Positions 48,062 to 59,853 of a DNA stretch of 63,195 nt are shown here, piece by piece. Source of the DNA: Cytidiella melzeri (Eukaryota; Basidiomycota; Agaricomycetes; Polyporales; Irpicaceae). The DNA is taken from contig JABYQR010000273.1 of the NCBI GenBank assembly GCA_022592445.1, positions 1 to 63,195 on the forward strand, written 5' to 3'. The position numbers and the translations under genes were made by a program. Position 1 is the stretch's first letter, and the number at the start of each line of letters is the position of its first letter. The notes under the pieces are model-generated. The model searched no databases. It saw nothing but the letters and a program-made list of their open reading frames with translations, and was not told the origin of the DNA.

Positions 48062-50179
48062 GATGTAACAGTGAAGAAATTCGCGGTGTGCTGGGGATAA
48101 CAAGCCTGAAAAAGGCCTTTTATACCGTCAACTATGCATAGCACGTGTAATCTCGGTCTCCGACAGCGACATCCCGTCGGCAGTTGGTCGAAATGCTGTC
48201 ATTCCAACTTAGCCCGAGAAGGTCGTGGAAGCACAGTGAGCAACACCATTGTAGCTGTCGAACATGGCACTATCTTGCTCAGGGAAACCGTGTAATTCTG
48301 TTGATGTTGCAGTGCATGTTAGAACTAGGCGACCCAGTGACTTGTTTCAATGGTTATAGTAATACTGACCATGCAAGCTCATCCAACATGTGTCCTTCTT
48401 GTTCGGGTGCGCTGTGAGGCTGCCTTCACTTTCAGTGTTCTCGCAGAAAGGACGATGCCGCCAATGGAGAAGTTCCCTCACTTACCATCCACTTCTGTCT
48501 TCCAACTCGGGGCAAGTCGGTGCACCGCTTAAGCTTTAAGCGAGCCCCACCAACGCGTACACCCTTACGCCTCGCTGCAATAATTCGAACCTCGAGCCCA
48601 TGCCTGGTTCAACGCCCCCGAGCACGTACTCTGTAGAGCGATTGAGTATCGCTACTAATTCCCAGAATGACACAACTTACAAAATACGCACCGGCCGGCG
48701 GCTTCCGTACTAGTCCACTGCAAGCTCTCTTCTCAGCTCCTGTCCATCTGTAAAGTGGCGTGCACCATTTCAACTCTAAGAGAAGCCCGCCAACGAGCAC
48801 GCTGCCAGACCGTTGCTTTATAACTCCGGAAGCTACTGATCTACAAGTCTCTTCTCATGTGTCTTCCCTACAGGGTGGATGTATCATGAAGTTACCAATG
48901 CTAGAACCTGGTTAGCAGAAAAGAGGGAAGCTAGCTGCACTGCGTCCTCTCGCGGCTAATACAGCCCACGCTTGCCAGCGGAGTAGGTCGCTTGAAGCCG
49001 CGACATCCCGTCTTCTGTCAATGGAGCGGTGGGGGGCTTTGACACAAGGAGTGAGGATTTGGTCGGTCGCGAATAAGTAAGTTTGCTTGACACAAGAAAT
49101 GACGCGACTCCAATACCTCGCGTGAAAACAATTGATTCCAACGTTTCAGCTATCAAATGTCACCCTGCCTTGTTTAGCGGAGGCTGAGATTCGGGTGGCA
49201 ATTTCAAAGGAGCCCTGCGCACAGCAACAGATCAGAGAATGCATATGACTTTGTACGTTCCACGTACTGGAGTAGGGCGACATGTTTTGTGTAATACAAA
49301 GAGGCGTTCCCTTCAGGCTTTCAAGAAAGATCACATGCGCACAAGCTTAGTTCTCACCTGCAGCTGGCATTGTCAGCTAGAAGCCTCGCTCCAACTTGCA
49401 GCCGTATGTCAAGTGGTGCGCGCCATTCCAGCTTTCATAGCGGTGAGTTTCGAGGTCAGCGCAGCTTCGGGTTTCTAGAGTCCGCTGTATATGCACTGGT
49501 TCGTGGAAGCTCGAGAGACTGTGGCTTGAATACGTGTAGGCTGTAGCCAGTGACGAAATGCTGTACATACCTTAGTTACGCGATATTGATACAAGTCCTA
49601 TGGTTCAATTCGATACCCACTCCATACCTCCAGCACCTGAAAATATAATAAGCGATTCAAATCGTACTCATGAGTGAGATGGTCAGACCTCCCAAATGTC
49701 ACAGCTCTCAGCTTGCTCAACTCTTATTCCAAAAGAGCATACATCGACCTCGTTCGAAGAGCCAGGAGCGACCTTCCACAAGGACCAACCTTGGAGTTGC
49801 ATTCAAGTCCTTCGAAGGTACACCATCTTCTACAGCCATCCAGTCGATCTTCAGGCATTATCTTGTTGTAGTGCGCGCACAAGGTGCTGGCTCCTATATT
49901 CATGATAGTTTGTGGTCGTATAGGATGTGGAAGACGACTTCAATAACGGCCCTCATCTGAAGCTTTGTGGCGTTGTTCTCGGAATGCTCCGAGAAAGTGT
50001 TCGCAGGTGTTCCGAATGATAGCACGGCATACCTATCAAGGCAATAAGTGGAAGTCAGACTGCAATGCCAATAACCATCGGCGAGTCAATGGCATTTGAG
50101 CAAGCGGGTCGTAGCGTTCACAGACTACAGATATGTGTGCTTCCTTTCAGCACACAGTCATGATCAACCCGTATAATAG
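48062..50179. other. Spacer between MACPF genes 3 and 4, with degenerate repeats
   Basis: The first 400 bases are the promoter of gene 3 and share scattered blocks with 52044-52350 upstream of gene 4. Beyond that, imperfect blocks recur (GTGCACC-TTTAAGCGAGCCC-CCAACG near 48520, a related block near 48760, and a weaker one near 49400), suggesting decayed duplications. No supported gene. Confidence 0.55.
48118..48123 (-). promoter_or_regulatory. TATA box of MACPF gene 3
   Basis: TATAAA on the minus strand within ACGGTATAAAAGGC, 62 bases before the ATG at 48061 and embedded in the same local sequence as in paralog 1. Confidence 0.75.
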
Positions 50180-52043
50180 TCATGTCTTGGTGCTACGGCT
50201 ACTGATGCTCTCACTGGTCCACGTCCACAACCACCCATCTCCTTCCTGAACGACCCCCTTCGGATCCAGCATAAAACAGTCCTCCTTCAGGGGAAACTGC
50301 GTGTCCGCGAACCAATAGCGATTGTCGATGGAGAAGAACTTGCAATCCTCATAGGAATAGCTCGGGTACCACGTGACACCAGTCGCAGCGGCGGTGAGTG
50401 CACTCCTGTGTACAGCTCTGAAGTGCCCTGCAAGCGACGCAGGTGGCTGCAGTGGAATCCCAGAAGACAAAGAGTCGCTGTAACATACAAAACCCATAGC
50501 GACATAATCAGAGCTAGGCGGAATGACCCTCCAGACAATAGTTTGCTGCAAGTACCGGCCTGGAGTAATGTACATCAGCTGCCATTTGACTGGAGCCAAC
50601 GCGCCCGGAACCAGCTCCGTTACAATGACGGCACTTCCTGCCAAGAGACCGGGCGTGATGTAATACCATCCGTCAGAACGATCTGAGAAGTAGTTAGAAA
50701 GACGTTTTATATATCCCCACAAGATACGTACTGCGTGGAAAAGTGTAAGTAACGATGCCACCACCGTCGAGCTTGACAAATGCATCCTGGCTATCATTGA
50801 CATCTTGGGTAAGACGAGCTCTGAGGAAAGGACCGGGTACGGTGAGGTCCTGTGCATAAAGCATCACGAATTGCGTGTACGCTTGCTGGAGTGCAGTGCG
50901 ACGTTCCGGAGTGGACGCAAACTCCCAGAGTCCCGTGAAACAAGGAAGGGATCCAAAGTCGACGAATCTGCAAGTGGTAATCAACAAAATCGGCACATCA
51001 ATCAAACAATGAGCTTACTCAGGATAGTCGAGAATAGAACCCGCCCATGCCTCGACATTCTTCAAGAATTCCTCATTGCCGTATCGCGGATCTCCTCCCT
51101 CTGCCGAACCCCTCAGAATACAGTCATGGTAGGTGTGATGATTCTGCTTACTAGTAACGACCGCGGTTTCGCTCGACTCGTTGAAGCTCTCCATTGCCTC
51201 TTTCTGCTTGGTAGATAACTCCATGCTGCCCGAGACCACAAGATAGGAAGCCGAGATCTTGGCAGCGGCCTCGAGAGACATATCCGAGCTGTAAGACCGA
51301 GTATCCGTGGCAGTCAAGAAGAGAGCGCGACCGCCGACGGTAAGAGAGCGGAGGAGGTGAGTTCCGTACTCCTTGTAGAACTCAATAGGGTCCATGGTAT
51401 CCAGGTCGCTCACGAACCACGGCTTAAGAAGCGATCGGACTTGTGATATCGGAGGAAGAGAAAGATTATAATGCGTCACCGAGAAAGTGACACGGGTGAA
51501 AGCGTGCGACAGGTTCTCGCGCTGAGACTCGCTGTAGTCGGCAGAGGCGGATGCAGAGAATCCAGGAAAGCTAGCCTCAAAGCCTGCCTGGTAGGAAAGA
51601 CTCTTCGTGTACTCTGTGGTAGTCTTCCCGTAAGAAGAACGATAATCGGACGTAGTGTTGAGATTGAAATTGACCACCTCAGGAATGCTGTAGTTTTTGC
51701 CACCAAACGCCTGGATGCGAACATCGGCTGGCACAGGGATAAGTATAATGCAAGAGGATGGTAGAAAGTTCAACGAACATGCGTTCCAGTCGATGACTTG
51801 TTGGATGGTAGACCTCGAGTCTGCGTACCTGCCGTTCAAGACGTCGTACGTTGCGCCAAGGGTATACAGGCCGGGAATGAAATCGGATGGGGTATCCCTG
51901 TGCACAGGTGGTGGGTCTGGGGAGGCTTTGAGACTAGAAAGATCCTCCTTCGCAACCACTTCACGAGTGGGACCCAGCGATTGAGACGTGACATTTCCAT
52001 CGGCGTTGGAGGGGGCGAGAGTAGGATTAACGGTGGAGGCCAT
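50180..52043 (-). CDS. MACPF-domain protein, paralog 4
   Basis: Exons 52043-51779, 51727-51152, 51100-51019, 50967-50732 and 50682-50180 give 553 residues. The fold markers are those of paralog 3: SQRENLSHAFTR, YGTH, GGRALFLTATDTRSYSS and SDGWYYI. The reading frame continues 14 residues past the point where paralog 3 stops, ending in a Ser/Thr-rich tail. The first donor is GTTCGT instead of the GTTTGT of the other copies. All frames are open. Expected to be a cytosolic or non-classically exported protein, since no signal peptide is visible; pore formation is inferred from family only. Confidence 0.9.
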
Positions 52044-53256
52044 GATGCGATAGTGAAGCTAGTTGCGGTGTGCTGGGGATAACAAGTCTGCAGGTTGTCT
52101 CTTTATACCGTCTAGTATGCATGGCATGTGCAATCTCGGCCTCCGACCGTGACGTCCTGTCGGCACCATCGAGTGTCACATGTTGAGAACGCAGTGGAAG
52201 CAGAGTGACACGCACCTTGAAGATGACACTCTTGCGGTTCCCTGTGAGGTGAAGCATCTGACTCAGTTATCGCGGTAATACTGACCTTCCTCGAGTGTCC
52301 TCTTTCGAGTATGCCCCGTGAAGCTGTCTCATGCTCAACTTCTTCAAGATTCGAGAAAAGCGGCACAATACTACCGCCGATATGCAAACTCCCTATCGTA
52401 CTCAGCTTCTGTCCTCCATTGTGCTTCTAATCGGCCAAGTCAGAGGGTCTTTGACCTTCAACATTCAGCGAGCCTCGCTCAAGCGTTGCAAATTTAACCC
52501 AGCGCCCCACCTGCACCGCAGTATTGCCATGCCTGTTGCGGCCCTAATAGTAAGGACACTGTGACGTCGACGCGCTACCTGGTTCGCACACCCAAACGTT
52601 ACGCAGCGCGACAGCAAGGCACCGTGAAAGTGACCTCCCGTGTCCAAAGAGCTGAGTTCTTCGACCATTCCAGCTCTTGAAGGCTTCGACTAGGCTACCC
52701 CTGGATGCATGAGAACACGTCGGGCCCTTGCTGGGAATCAGCGCGAACGTTGCGCAGCTGAATTAGTACTCACCTTTGACCTACAGTATACGTAGTATCC
52801 CTCCTCGACTCGGTTTCAGGTTGCTTCAATACAAGATCATTCTGTGGACGACTACTTATCCATCTTCTTCATATAACGACCTTCGGATTGAGTCTGACGC
52901 GGTATTGCTTGGGGATCGCTTGAAGTTCGCGCCTGCGAACCAATGGCGGCTATCGTCTCAAGAAGTGGGACTGCACATCCGTTTTGCAGGTTCATGTGTC
53001 TGCAACTTGAATGGGTAGCAAGCTCGGTAGTAAAGTGGGGGTCAGGGGGTATGGTAGGGAGATGGTGGTCGGAACGGTCGCTATGGCGCTTCTAAAGTAC
53101 GCTGATTGCCTGTCTCGGACTCGGACATGCATGTTGTGCGCAACCTCTGCAACTCGGAGGAGCTCTAGTCTCGGAACCAGCCGTTATGGACTGCCTGTTT
53201 TGGGGACGGAGTGCGAAAAAGACGAGACAGAGAGGCATCCAAACGTCTGGTGAGTC
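52044..53256. other. Intergenic stretch upstream of MACPF gene 4
   Basis: It contains the gene 4 promoter and sequence related to the upstream region of gene 3 over about 300 bases. The rest shows only short open frames with no domains, up to the poly-T run marking the 3' end of the retrotransposon. Confidence 0.5.
52102..52107 (-). promoter_or_regulatory. TATA box of MACPF gene 4
   Basis: TATAAA on the minus strand within GACGGTATAAAGAG, 64 bases before the ATG at 52043. Confidence 0.75.
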
Positions 53257-53700
53257 TTTTTTTTTTTTAATATCTAAGTTTATAAAGGTCCGTGCGTAAC
53301 ATAGTTACATGTGAGACCATATTCCGAAACCATGAAGCGGCTGCCAGCGCCCGCCCCGATTGTGGGTTGTTTTATACAGTCCTCGGATGAGTGGTGTGGA
53401 CCGGACAGCGAGGCAGTGGTGTTCAGGCACCACCCAAGTGTCACAACCTATACTTGGCAGAGACAGAAAGGGAGACATAGACCCCCGGCCCCGTGTTGGC
53501 CTGCGGCTGCGAGTGCCCGCTGCAACTGCTACTTTCTGACGGTTTTTTCAGGACGGGTGAATGTGGTATGTCCTAGGCCTGATGACTTAGCCCCGTCTAA
53601 GCGCATTGTCGCTACTACGCAGAAAGAGAAAACAACCCCCCCTCCGTTGAAGAAACAAAACATTCACCAACATGCCAGGTCATGGCACACAAAAGCCCTT

Positions 53701-54927
53701 TCACTCACTTAGATGAAGGGTTCCTTCGCCGGATGCAGGGTAGAGAACACCCCAACCCGCATCCGTGGGTTCCCCCCAAGCCAAACGTCCTGCCTGACTG
53801 GGGTTCACCCGCCACCGCGTAGATTCCGACAACGAGGGGTCGACCTCGCCACCTTCCTCATGATGACCATAGCGTCTCAAATTGGAATCACGGTTTGCCA
53901 CGGAAAGGCGAAACTCATCCTCTCCGAAATCCAGCGCATCCGCTGGCATTCCATTAGCAAGGTATTGCCGCTCCCTCTGCGGCCCCCACCAACTGGAGTG
54001 TGGAGATTTAAACTCCAAGTCGTCTGTTAGGTTTTTGAAAAACCATTCGACGAACTTTGCCCGGTCCTCCTCTGACCTAGCATTGGCCTCAGCTTCCGCT
54101 TTGGCATGGTGATCATCCGCCAGAATATGTTTCTCCTTTGGCGTCTTCACCTTCAATATTGGGTCACTCCTCTGCTCCTCAGAAGCCTCCCCTTTGTGTA
54201 TGAGCGTTCTTATGGTCCACTCATGGCCTGACCTCCACACCTCACGCATAAACTTCCGGTGGGATTTGGGGCTGTAATCGATTGGTTTCCACTTGGTATG
54301 GGCACCAAACACGGTTTGTTTAAGTATTGTTTTGGCCCACACTCGTGTTACCGCGTAGGGGTTGAAACAATTTGCAGCTAAATCTGAGGTCCTCGTTTCC
54401 ACCAGATTAGCCCATTCAAAAGTTCCTGCCATGGGGTTCATGATTAAGAACACAAGAAGTTCATTTTGTCCAAACGACTGTGTGCAGTTTTGGAAATCTG
54501 CAGAATCCATACTCGCAAGAGCTGCTAATTCCTCTTGGTTGTATGGGTCAGGTGGTCTCCAAGCACGGTACCACAAAAGGCACTCGTCCAGCAGATGCTT
54601 TCGAGTTTCAATAGCGCCACACGCACATTCCGCGGGGCCCTCCAGGTGAAATCTTTCACGGAACTCGCCAATAGGCATGTGTCCTGAGATGAGCCGTTTA
54701 GCAGCAGCATATTCCGCCACACCCACTGTATTATCGGGCTTATCAACGTTATACAACGCTGACTGAGCTCCGCCAAGGTTTTTCAACCACCAGTGTCGTT
54801 TGGCCACTGGTGTTACTCCCTTGAATTCAGACGTTTTAATAACGTTGCTGTGCCCTTTGTAATCAAAGTCTGTCATAAGACGATGCCACCGTTTAATAGC
54901 CATTGCATCTTTGTCTTGACGTGCCAC
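53701..54927 (-). pseudogene. LINE C-terminal zinc-binding region with long tail
   Basis: An open frame of 408 codons follows the RNase H region. It has the RVT zinc-binding pattern (RERFHLEGPAECACG, then HLLDECLLW), as found downstream of RT in many LINEs. Beyond it lies about 280 residues with no similarity that I recognise, rich in Lys, Glu and Trp. The stop just after the RNase H frame is what separates the two segments. The tail is unusually long for this position. Confidence 0.75.
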
Positions 54928-54954
54928 ACTCCACGATGTGAATCTCGGTTGTGG

Positions 54955-55935
54955 CTATTCTGTAGCCTCTTTGGCTAATTTGTCCATGTCCTCGTTGATT
55001 GCGAGGCCAATGTGACTTGGTACCCAGTGCAGCCCCACATAGCGTGCAGGGTTTGCGCTCAAAAAGGCCCGCACCCTTCGGCACGCTACCAAACGCATCA
55101 TCTGTCCCGGGCCAACATTAGGCTTCAGGATAGATTGTAATGCAGACTTGTTGTCAGCAAAGAGGTGGATTTCAGTGATACTATCAGGAATGTTCATGAC
55201 AGCATCGCTAATACCCATAGCAAGAGCGCAAATTTCAGCGTCATATACGCCAGAATTGCCCATAGGGGTGTGTTTCCTAGTAAGAGTCACACCCATGTGT
55301 CGAGTAGTCCAGGCCGCTCCTGACTTGCGTCTTTTTGCAGACCCATCCCATATAAGAGATCCGTCAGTCCAAACTGAACAAATGTCTTCATTATTTTCCG
55401 TGAACTCAATTCGAGGTTTCAAATCCCCATCCACCCACGACTTAAAATCGTTGGAGGATTTGTTTGGCGCGTCCACAAAGAACTTGATTCTGTCCTGGAA
55501 CTCATCTAGAATGCGTTTACCAGGCCAGTTTTCAACATCGACAGGATCAAAGGCTTCGTCTGAAGTCATCCCTATTCTATGAATGTGCACCAGAGGCGAA
55601 TCCACTTTACAGCGTCGTGCCCCCAAAGGAAAAGGCATACGACAATTTGCATCGTTTGTCTCCCACTCTGCCGGGAGATTAGCCCGGAGAGGGTGACCTC
55701 GATGCACTGTTCTCACTCTAAGAGCAGCTTTCGACATAAACTTGTCTACTTGGTGTCGGATGGGAATGAGCCCAGCCATCATCTCAAGTGCACCAATCGG
55801 AGTGGTCTTAAAGCCACCTGTGATCCACCTCGCAGCTCGCGACTGAGCAAGTTGAAGCTCTTTCGCAATCCATTTCTGTCGCTTCCAATTGGGATCCCAC
55901 CACAGTTGTGCACCGTAGAGTAGGACTGGAAGCAC
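54955..55935 (-). pseudogene. LINE RT thumb and RNase H region
   Basis: An open frame of 326 codons runs from the connection region (LLYGAQLWWDP, AARWITGGFKTTP) into an RNase H domain with its acidic residues in VWTDGSLIWDG, YDAEICALAMG, LFADNKSALQS and the terminal WVPSHIGLAINEDMDKLA. All four catalytic carboxylates are visible, so this module remains intact although the element as a whole is broken. Confidence 0.87.
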
Positions 55936-56042
55936 ATTAGAGATGTATAACCTTCTCTTATGGTAAGGATTAAATCCTCATTGTGAATTACCAAGTAATC
56001 GCAACGCATTGACAGTGCTACACGCCTTGTTAGCATACCGTC

Positions 56043-57445
56043 TTATGTGCTCCCTCCATGTAAGTCTAGGGTGAAAAAGAAGCCCAGGTATCGTACAACC
56101 TCCTTAGGCTTAATGATAATTACCGTCCCGTTATGGCTTGGCAAATTCACACTTGGGCCCAAAGGTTCATCTGGGCTCCAAGGTTTGGTGCTATTTCTGA
56201 AGTGGATAAGTTCGGTCTTATCCCCTTCCACTTCTAACCCTGCCATTCTCATGGCATCGGTCATTTTTACATATATGCGTTCCAGCAACCTAGCGTTTGC
56301 TATAAGTTGTTGGTTAATACGCGCTTTTGCCATTGGAGGGCCGAATACGTGTATCCACCCATCATCGACAAAGAATTGCAGGGTTTGATCCCCCTCAAGC
56401 ACCTGGTTCGTGGGCGCCACATGATGTAGAGCCAGAGCTAGGTACAATGCTGTTAACGGTGGAGATAAGACAGCGCCCTGCCCTGCTCCTACCGAGCAAT
56501 CCTTGGGGTCTGTCTCAGACCCCTGGAAGCAGAATTTGGTCATACGGCCCCTGAAGTAATCCTCAAAGAAGTCGCAGATTTTTGAATTAAAGCCTTGACG
56601 TCAAACACGCCAGTGGCTATAGTGTGGTTGACCGACGGGAAAAACTGCGCCACGTCTACCAGGAGAGCAGAGGACAACCTATTCCTCGCCCATCCTTCTC
56701 GCACGTTGTGAACAACTTGCACTCCTGCATCCGTAGTTGAATGCTGCATCGTTCCGCCAAACTGGCATGGATGAGTAATGCCAAACTTCTGCGATTCAAA
56801 TTGTAATCGCTTCGCTATGACTTTTTCTAACAACTTGCCAATACAATTTAGCAAGACTATCGGACAATACGCTTTGGGTTTCATGTAATCCGGTTTATTT
56901 GGCTTGGGTATGATCACTGTCTTTGACTCTTTGAATGCAGACGGGAACACACCAAACTCAATGCATCTGTTAAACAGATGCCGGACCCTAGATGCTGCTG
57001 TAGCATCTCCTTTATCTCGAAGTCCTTGCAACTAAAGTCATAAGGGCCTTGAATGACAATGCGTTTCAGCCAGAACCATGACAGGTGATCTGGGCCTGGT
57101 GCAGACATATTTGATGTCTTCTTCAACTCCTCAAGGATTTCCGCCAAGCTGAAGTCTGCCCACTCCCTCTCAGGGGCCTGGGGATCAGCTCAATGTATTT
57201 CTCATCAACTGGTCGCTGAACCTAGGACAGAACTGCTCTTGGAACGCCTCCGCAAGCTGTTCTTTGGTGGAACACGGGTTCCCATCAGGGCCTATTATGC
57301 CCGTTGTTGAGTCAATGGGGCGCGGCTTGACCCAGCCAACAACATCCCAAACTTTTTGGTGGTGGATTCTCTGAATTGTGCGGTCAAAGAAACTCCGTTT
57401 TGCTCGGTTTGTTGCTTTACGCAACTCTCTCTGAGCATCTTCCAC
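56043..57445 (-). pseudogene. LINE reverse transcriptase region
   Basis: Fragments in several frames: MSAPGPDHLSWFWLKR near 57100, IIPKPNKPDYMKPKAYCPI (RT motif 1-2) near 56900, ALLVDVAQFFPSVNH (motif A) near 56650, GAGQGAVLSPPLTALYLA (motif B) near 56470, and FFVDDGW (motif C, with Val-Asp-Asp) near 56360. Frames change near 56540 and around 57020-57190, so the enzyme is not encoded intact. Confidence 0.88.
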
Positions 57446-57627
57446 TTGTCCTCTGCATCAGCAAAGGCATCAGCGCATTCTTCCGCATGAGATTGCGAAT
57501 AATTGCCATGTTTATTTGGTTGCTTTTCGATATGCCCTCGAAGCATCATCCGATACTTTCCGAGCAATCCTAGAAGCTTTTGCAGCAGCGGAACATTCAG
57601 CATTCCACCACCCTTTTGCCGCTTGGC

Positions 57628-58863
57628 TCAAGTCTGGCACAGCAGCCAAGCTATTCCATGCTTCTTGCGCCCATAGATTGAAGCGCTCTGTTGCATCTTC
57701 CACTTGTTCCCTCGAACTGTACTCCTCATCCCGTAGGATAAGATCAATGCCTTTCCGCACGCGTTTGACGAATTCACGCCCTGCTGCAGATACTTTGCCA
57801 ATTGTAGGCCCAATCTCAGGCTTACTAACAACATATACATCCCATTCCAATATGGAGTGGTCACTATTATTACGACCATCAGAGTTATGTGTAACGAGCC
57901 CGGAATATATGCCGGATCTGCCCACACCAAATCGAGTACACCTGGACGATTGTCCGAATTGTTTGAGCGCCACGTTGGAGGCCCGTACGGGTCATTAAGT
58001 AGCACAAGTCCCAGCTCCATCTCAGAAAGAGCAATGAGATCGTCCCCTTGTCTTAAATAGCGAGGGCGACGATTAGGTCGTTCGTTCTTATCCCAATTTG
58101 GGTGGCGAATATTGAAGTCCCCACACATAAAAGTAATGTGTGGTAATGTAGAAACATGGTTCTCCAGGTAAGTGAGAGCCGAGTTTGCTTCATGAGAATT
58201 GTAGACATTTAAGAAGGTCATGACTCTATCTCCAATATCCATTGCAACGCAGTTGATGTCATTATGATTAATGAGGTCAGACCGCAGCCGAGGCATATGC
58301 GCTTTCCAACGCTTGTTCACGAACACCATTGCTCGCGCTTTTTCCTGAGCACCAATACTGATGAACTCACGGTGGGTGACTGTTTGCATGTACGCTTCAC
58401 CCTCTTTGTTCGTCATGGAGGCAACATTTTTAATGTGTCCCCAGAACGGTTCTTGAACGCAGATTATATCCCAATCACGATATCTCTCGAGCAACGAAGA
58501 CATGTTGTATCGAGACTTTTGAACATTGGCGCTAATGCACCTCATGGTGGGGTCAGCATCTTCGACGTCAAGGAGTTCGTCAAGATCCGGCTGAGTAGGA
58601 GCAACAAGGCTCGCTAGAGGTACGTCAGGAGAAGATTGGACATGACCACTATGTGCAGACTGAATTTCAGATGACGGTTGTAAAAGACTATCACCACTGA
58701 ATTCAAGATTTTCTAACCGCTCTCGCATTCTTTTAAAATGCGCAAGCGGGATGTCAGGCGACGAGAGGGCGATGCAATAGACGGTGCACATCGATTGACT
58801 CACAGCTGGGAAAAAACCTGTGATGGTGGCGACGAGCGTACTGTAGAATCCTTTATGGCTCAT
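57628..58863 (-). pseudogene. LINE endonuclease region
   Basis: An open frame of 411 codons contains the exonuclease-endonuclease-phosphatase fold: RCISANVQKSRYNM, the catalytic glutamate in ICVQEPFW, FMCGDFNIRHPNWD and GVLDLVWAD. The frame shifts near 57900. The final SDH motif (NSDHSILEW) lies in another frame (57512-57973), which continues towards the reverse transcriptase. The first 60-80 codons before the endonuclease may be non-element sequence. Confidence 0.85.
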
Positions 58864-59319
58864 GGCTCAGGTGCTCATATCCTAGCTGGCCCCAGCATCG
58901 TTTCTCATCGCCGGTTTTTGTTCGCCTGCTTGTTCTCTCATCGTGTACGCGCATATACTATACCCACTCTGTTATAGATCTAAGTATGTGTCCCACCAGA
59001 GGGGATGAGACATCCCTGTGCCAGTACTGATTGATAAATCATTTATTGGTCTCAACAACGGTCTAGATACATGATAGGAGGTCGAGGGGTGTCTCAATTT
59101 TCACCACATAAATACTGCTGCTGGTGCCGTTGGGTGTCTCCCCAGCTCTGAGAGTCCCCCTTCATTTGCAAGCTAGCACTGGTTGGTGCGTATCATGCCC
59201 AGCTAGCTATAGGCAATTCTGAAAGCTCATTCCCTGACACATTTTGTAGCTCATCTTACAACATTCATACCTGCGTCCACACCAACCTTTCTGTCCGAAT
59301 CCCCTCATTCTTCTTCATC
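58864..59319. other. Spacer between retrotransposon and secreted-protein gene
   Basis: It includes the undetermined 5' end of the retrotransposon and the promoter of the gene at 59320. No supported coding sequence. Confidence 0.5.
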
Positions 59320-59853
59320 ATGCGCCCTTCCATCGCTGTCGCTCTCGCATTACTTGCCACCGTTGGCCCCGCTTTATCTTCTCCCGTTGCTTCTCCCGTC
59401 GTGTCTTTGGACGAGCCATCAGCCAATCCCACCGTTGCTGGGAACGATGTTGACAATAACACCGTGACGCAGCTTGCCATGATTGGAGCGCGTGCGCCAG
59501 GCATGGACAGTAGCCAAACCCCGTGAGTCGACTCTACTTGTCGAATGTTGAACACAATATTCAGTCTGCTCGCAAGCCGTCGCCGTGCAGAACCTACAGA
59601 GCTCGAAGGGCTACTCGCTCGCATTTCTGAGGAACAGGACTTGGCCGATTTACAGCGAGATATGAAGGAACTCCAGAAAATCCTGGAAACAAGAGTACAA
59701 AATCTGGGTCAGCAGGACAAAAAACGTTTGAGGAGGTGCTGGAGAAGAAGTCGCCAGACCTGGCAGCGAAATGGAGGGCGGCGAATAGCCAGCACACAGG
59801 GTGAGCCGGCTCCGTTCATCAATGTTTCACGTAATCTTGAGTTTGGTTCTTAG
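59320..59853 (+). CDS. Small secreted protein, family member 2
   Basis: The ATG at 59320 opens a signal peptide (MRPSIAVALALLATVGPALS) closely matching that of the gene at 44085. A Ser/Val/Pro-rich stretch ends at a GTGAGT donor at 59523. A second exon from about 59566 codes for a Leu/Glu-rich, coiled-coil-prone chain (LLARISEEQDLADLQRDMKELQ). Coding-like sequence continues in another frame (EEVLEKKSPDLAAKW) to about 59800; an intron or an error must lie near 59690, and the only GT-AG pair there would be an improbable 21 bases. The 3' end is therefore uncertain. Function unknown. Confidence 0.5.

Larger units (their letters stand above)
53257..58863 (-). mobile_element. Decayed non-LTR (LINE) retrotransposon
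   Basis: Read on the minus strand, the element has an apurinic-type endonuclease, reverse transcriptase, RNase H and a CCHC-like zinc-binding segment, in the order usual for fungal LINEs, and ends in a poly-A run (poly-T at about 53257-53270 on the plus strand). The coding sequence is split over several frames with stops, so it is not an active copy. No first open frame is visible before the endonuclease, so the 5' end is probably truncated or lost. No target-site duplication was identified. Confidence 0.9.

Noticed and set aside
53257..58980. Target-site duplication for the LINE element
   Set aside because: The sequence next to the poly-A end (GACTCACCAG on the minus strand) was not found repeated at the presumed 5' end.
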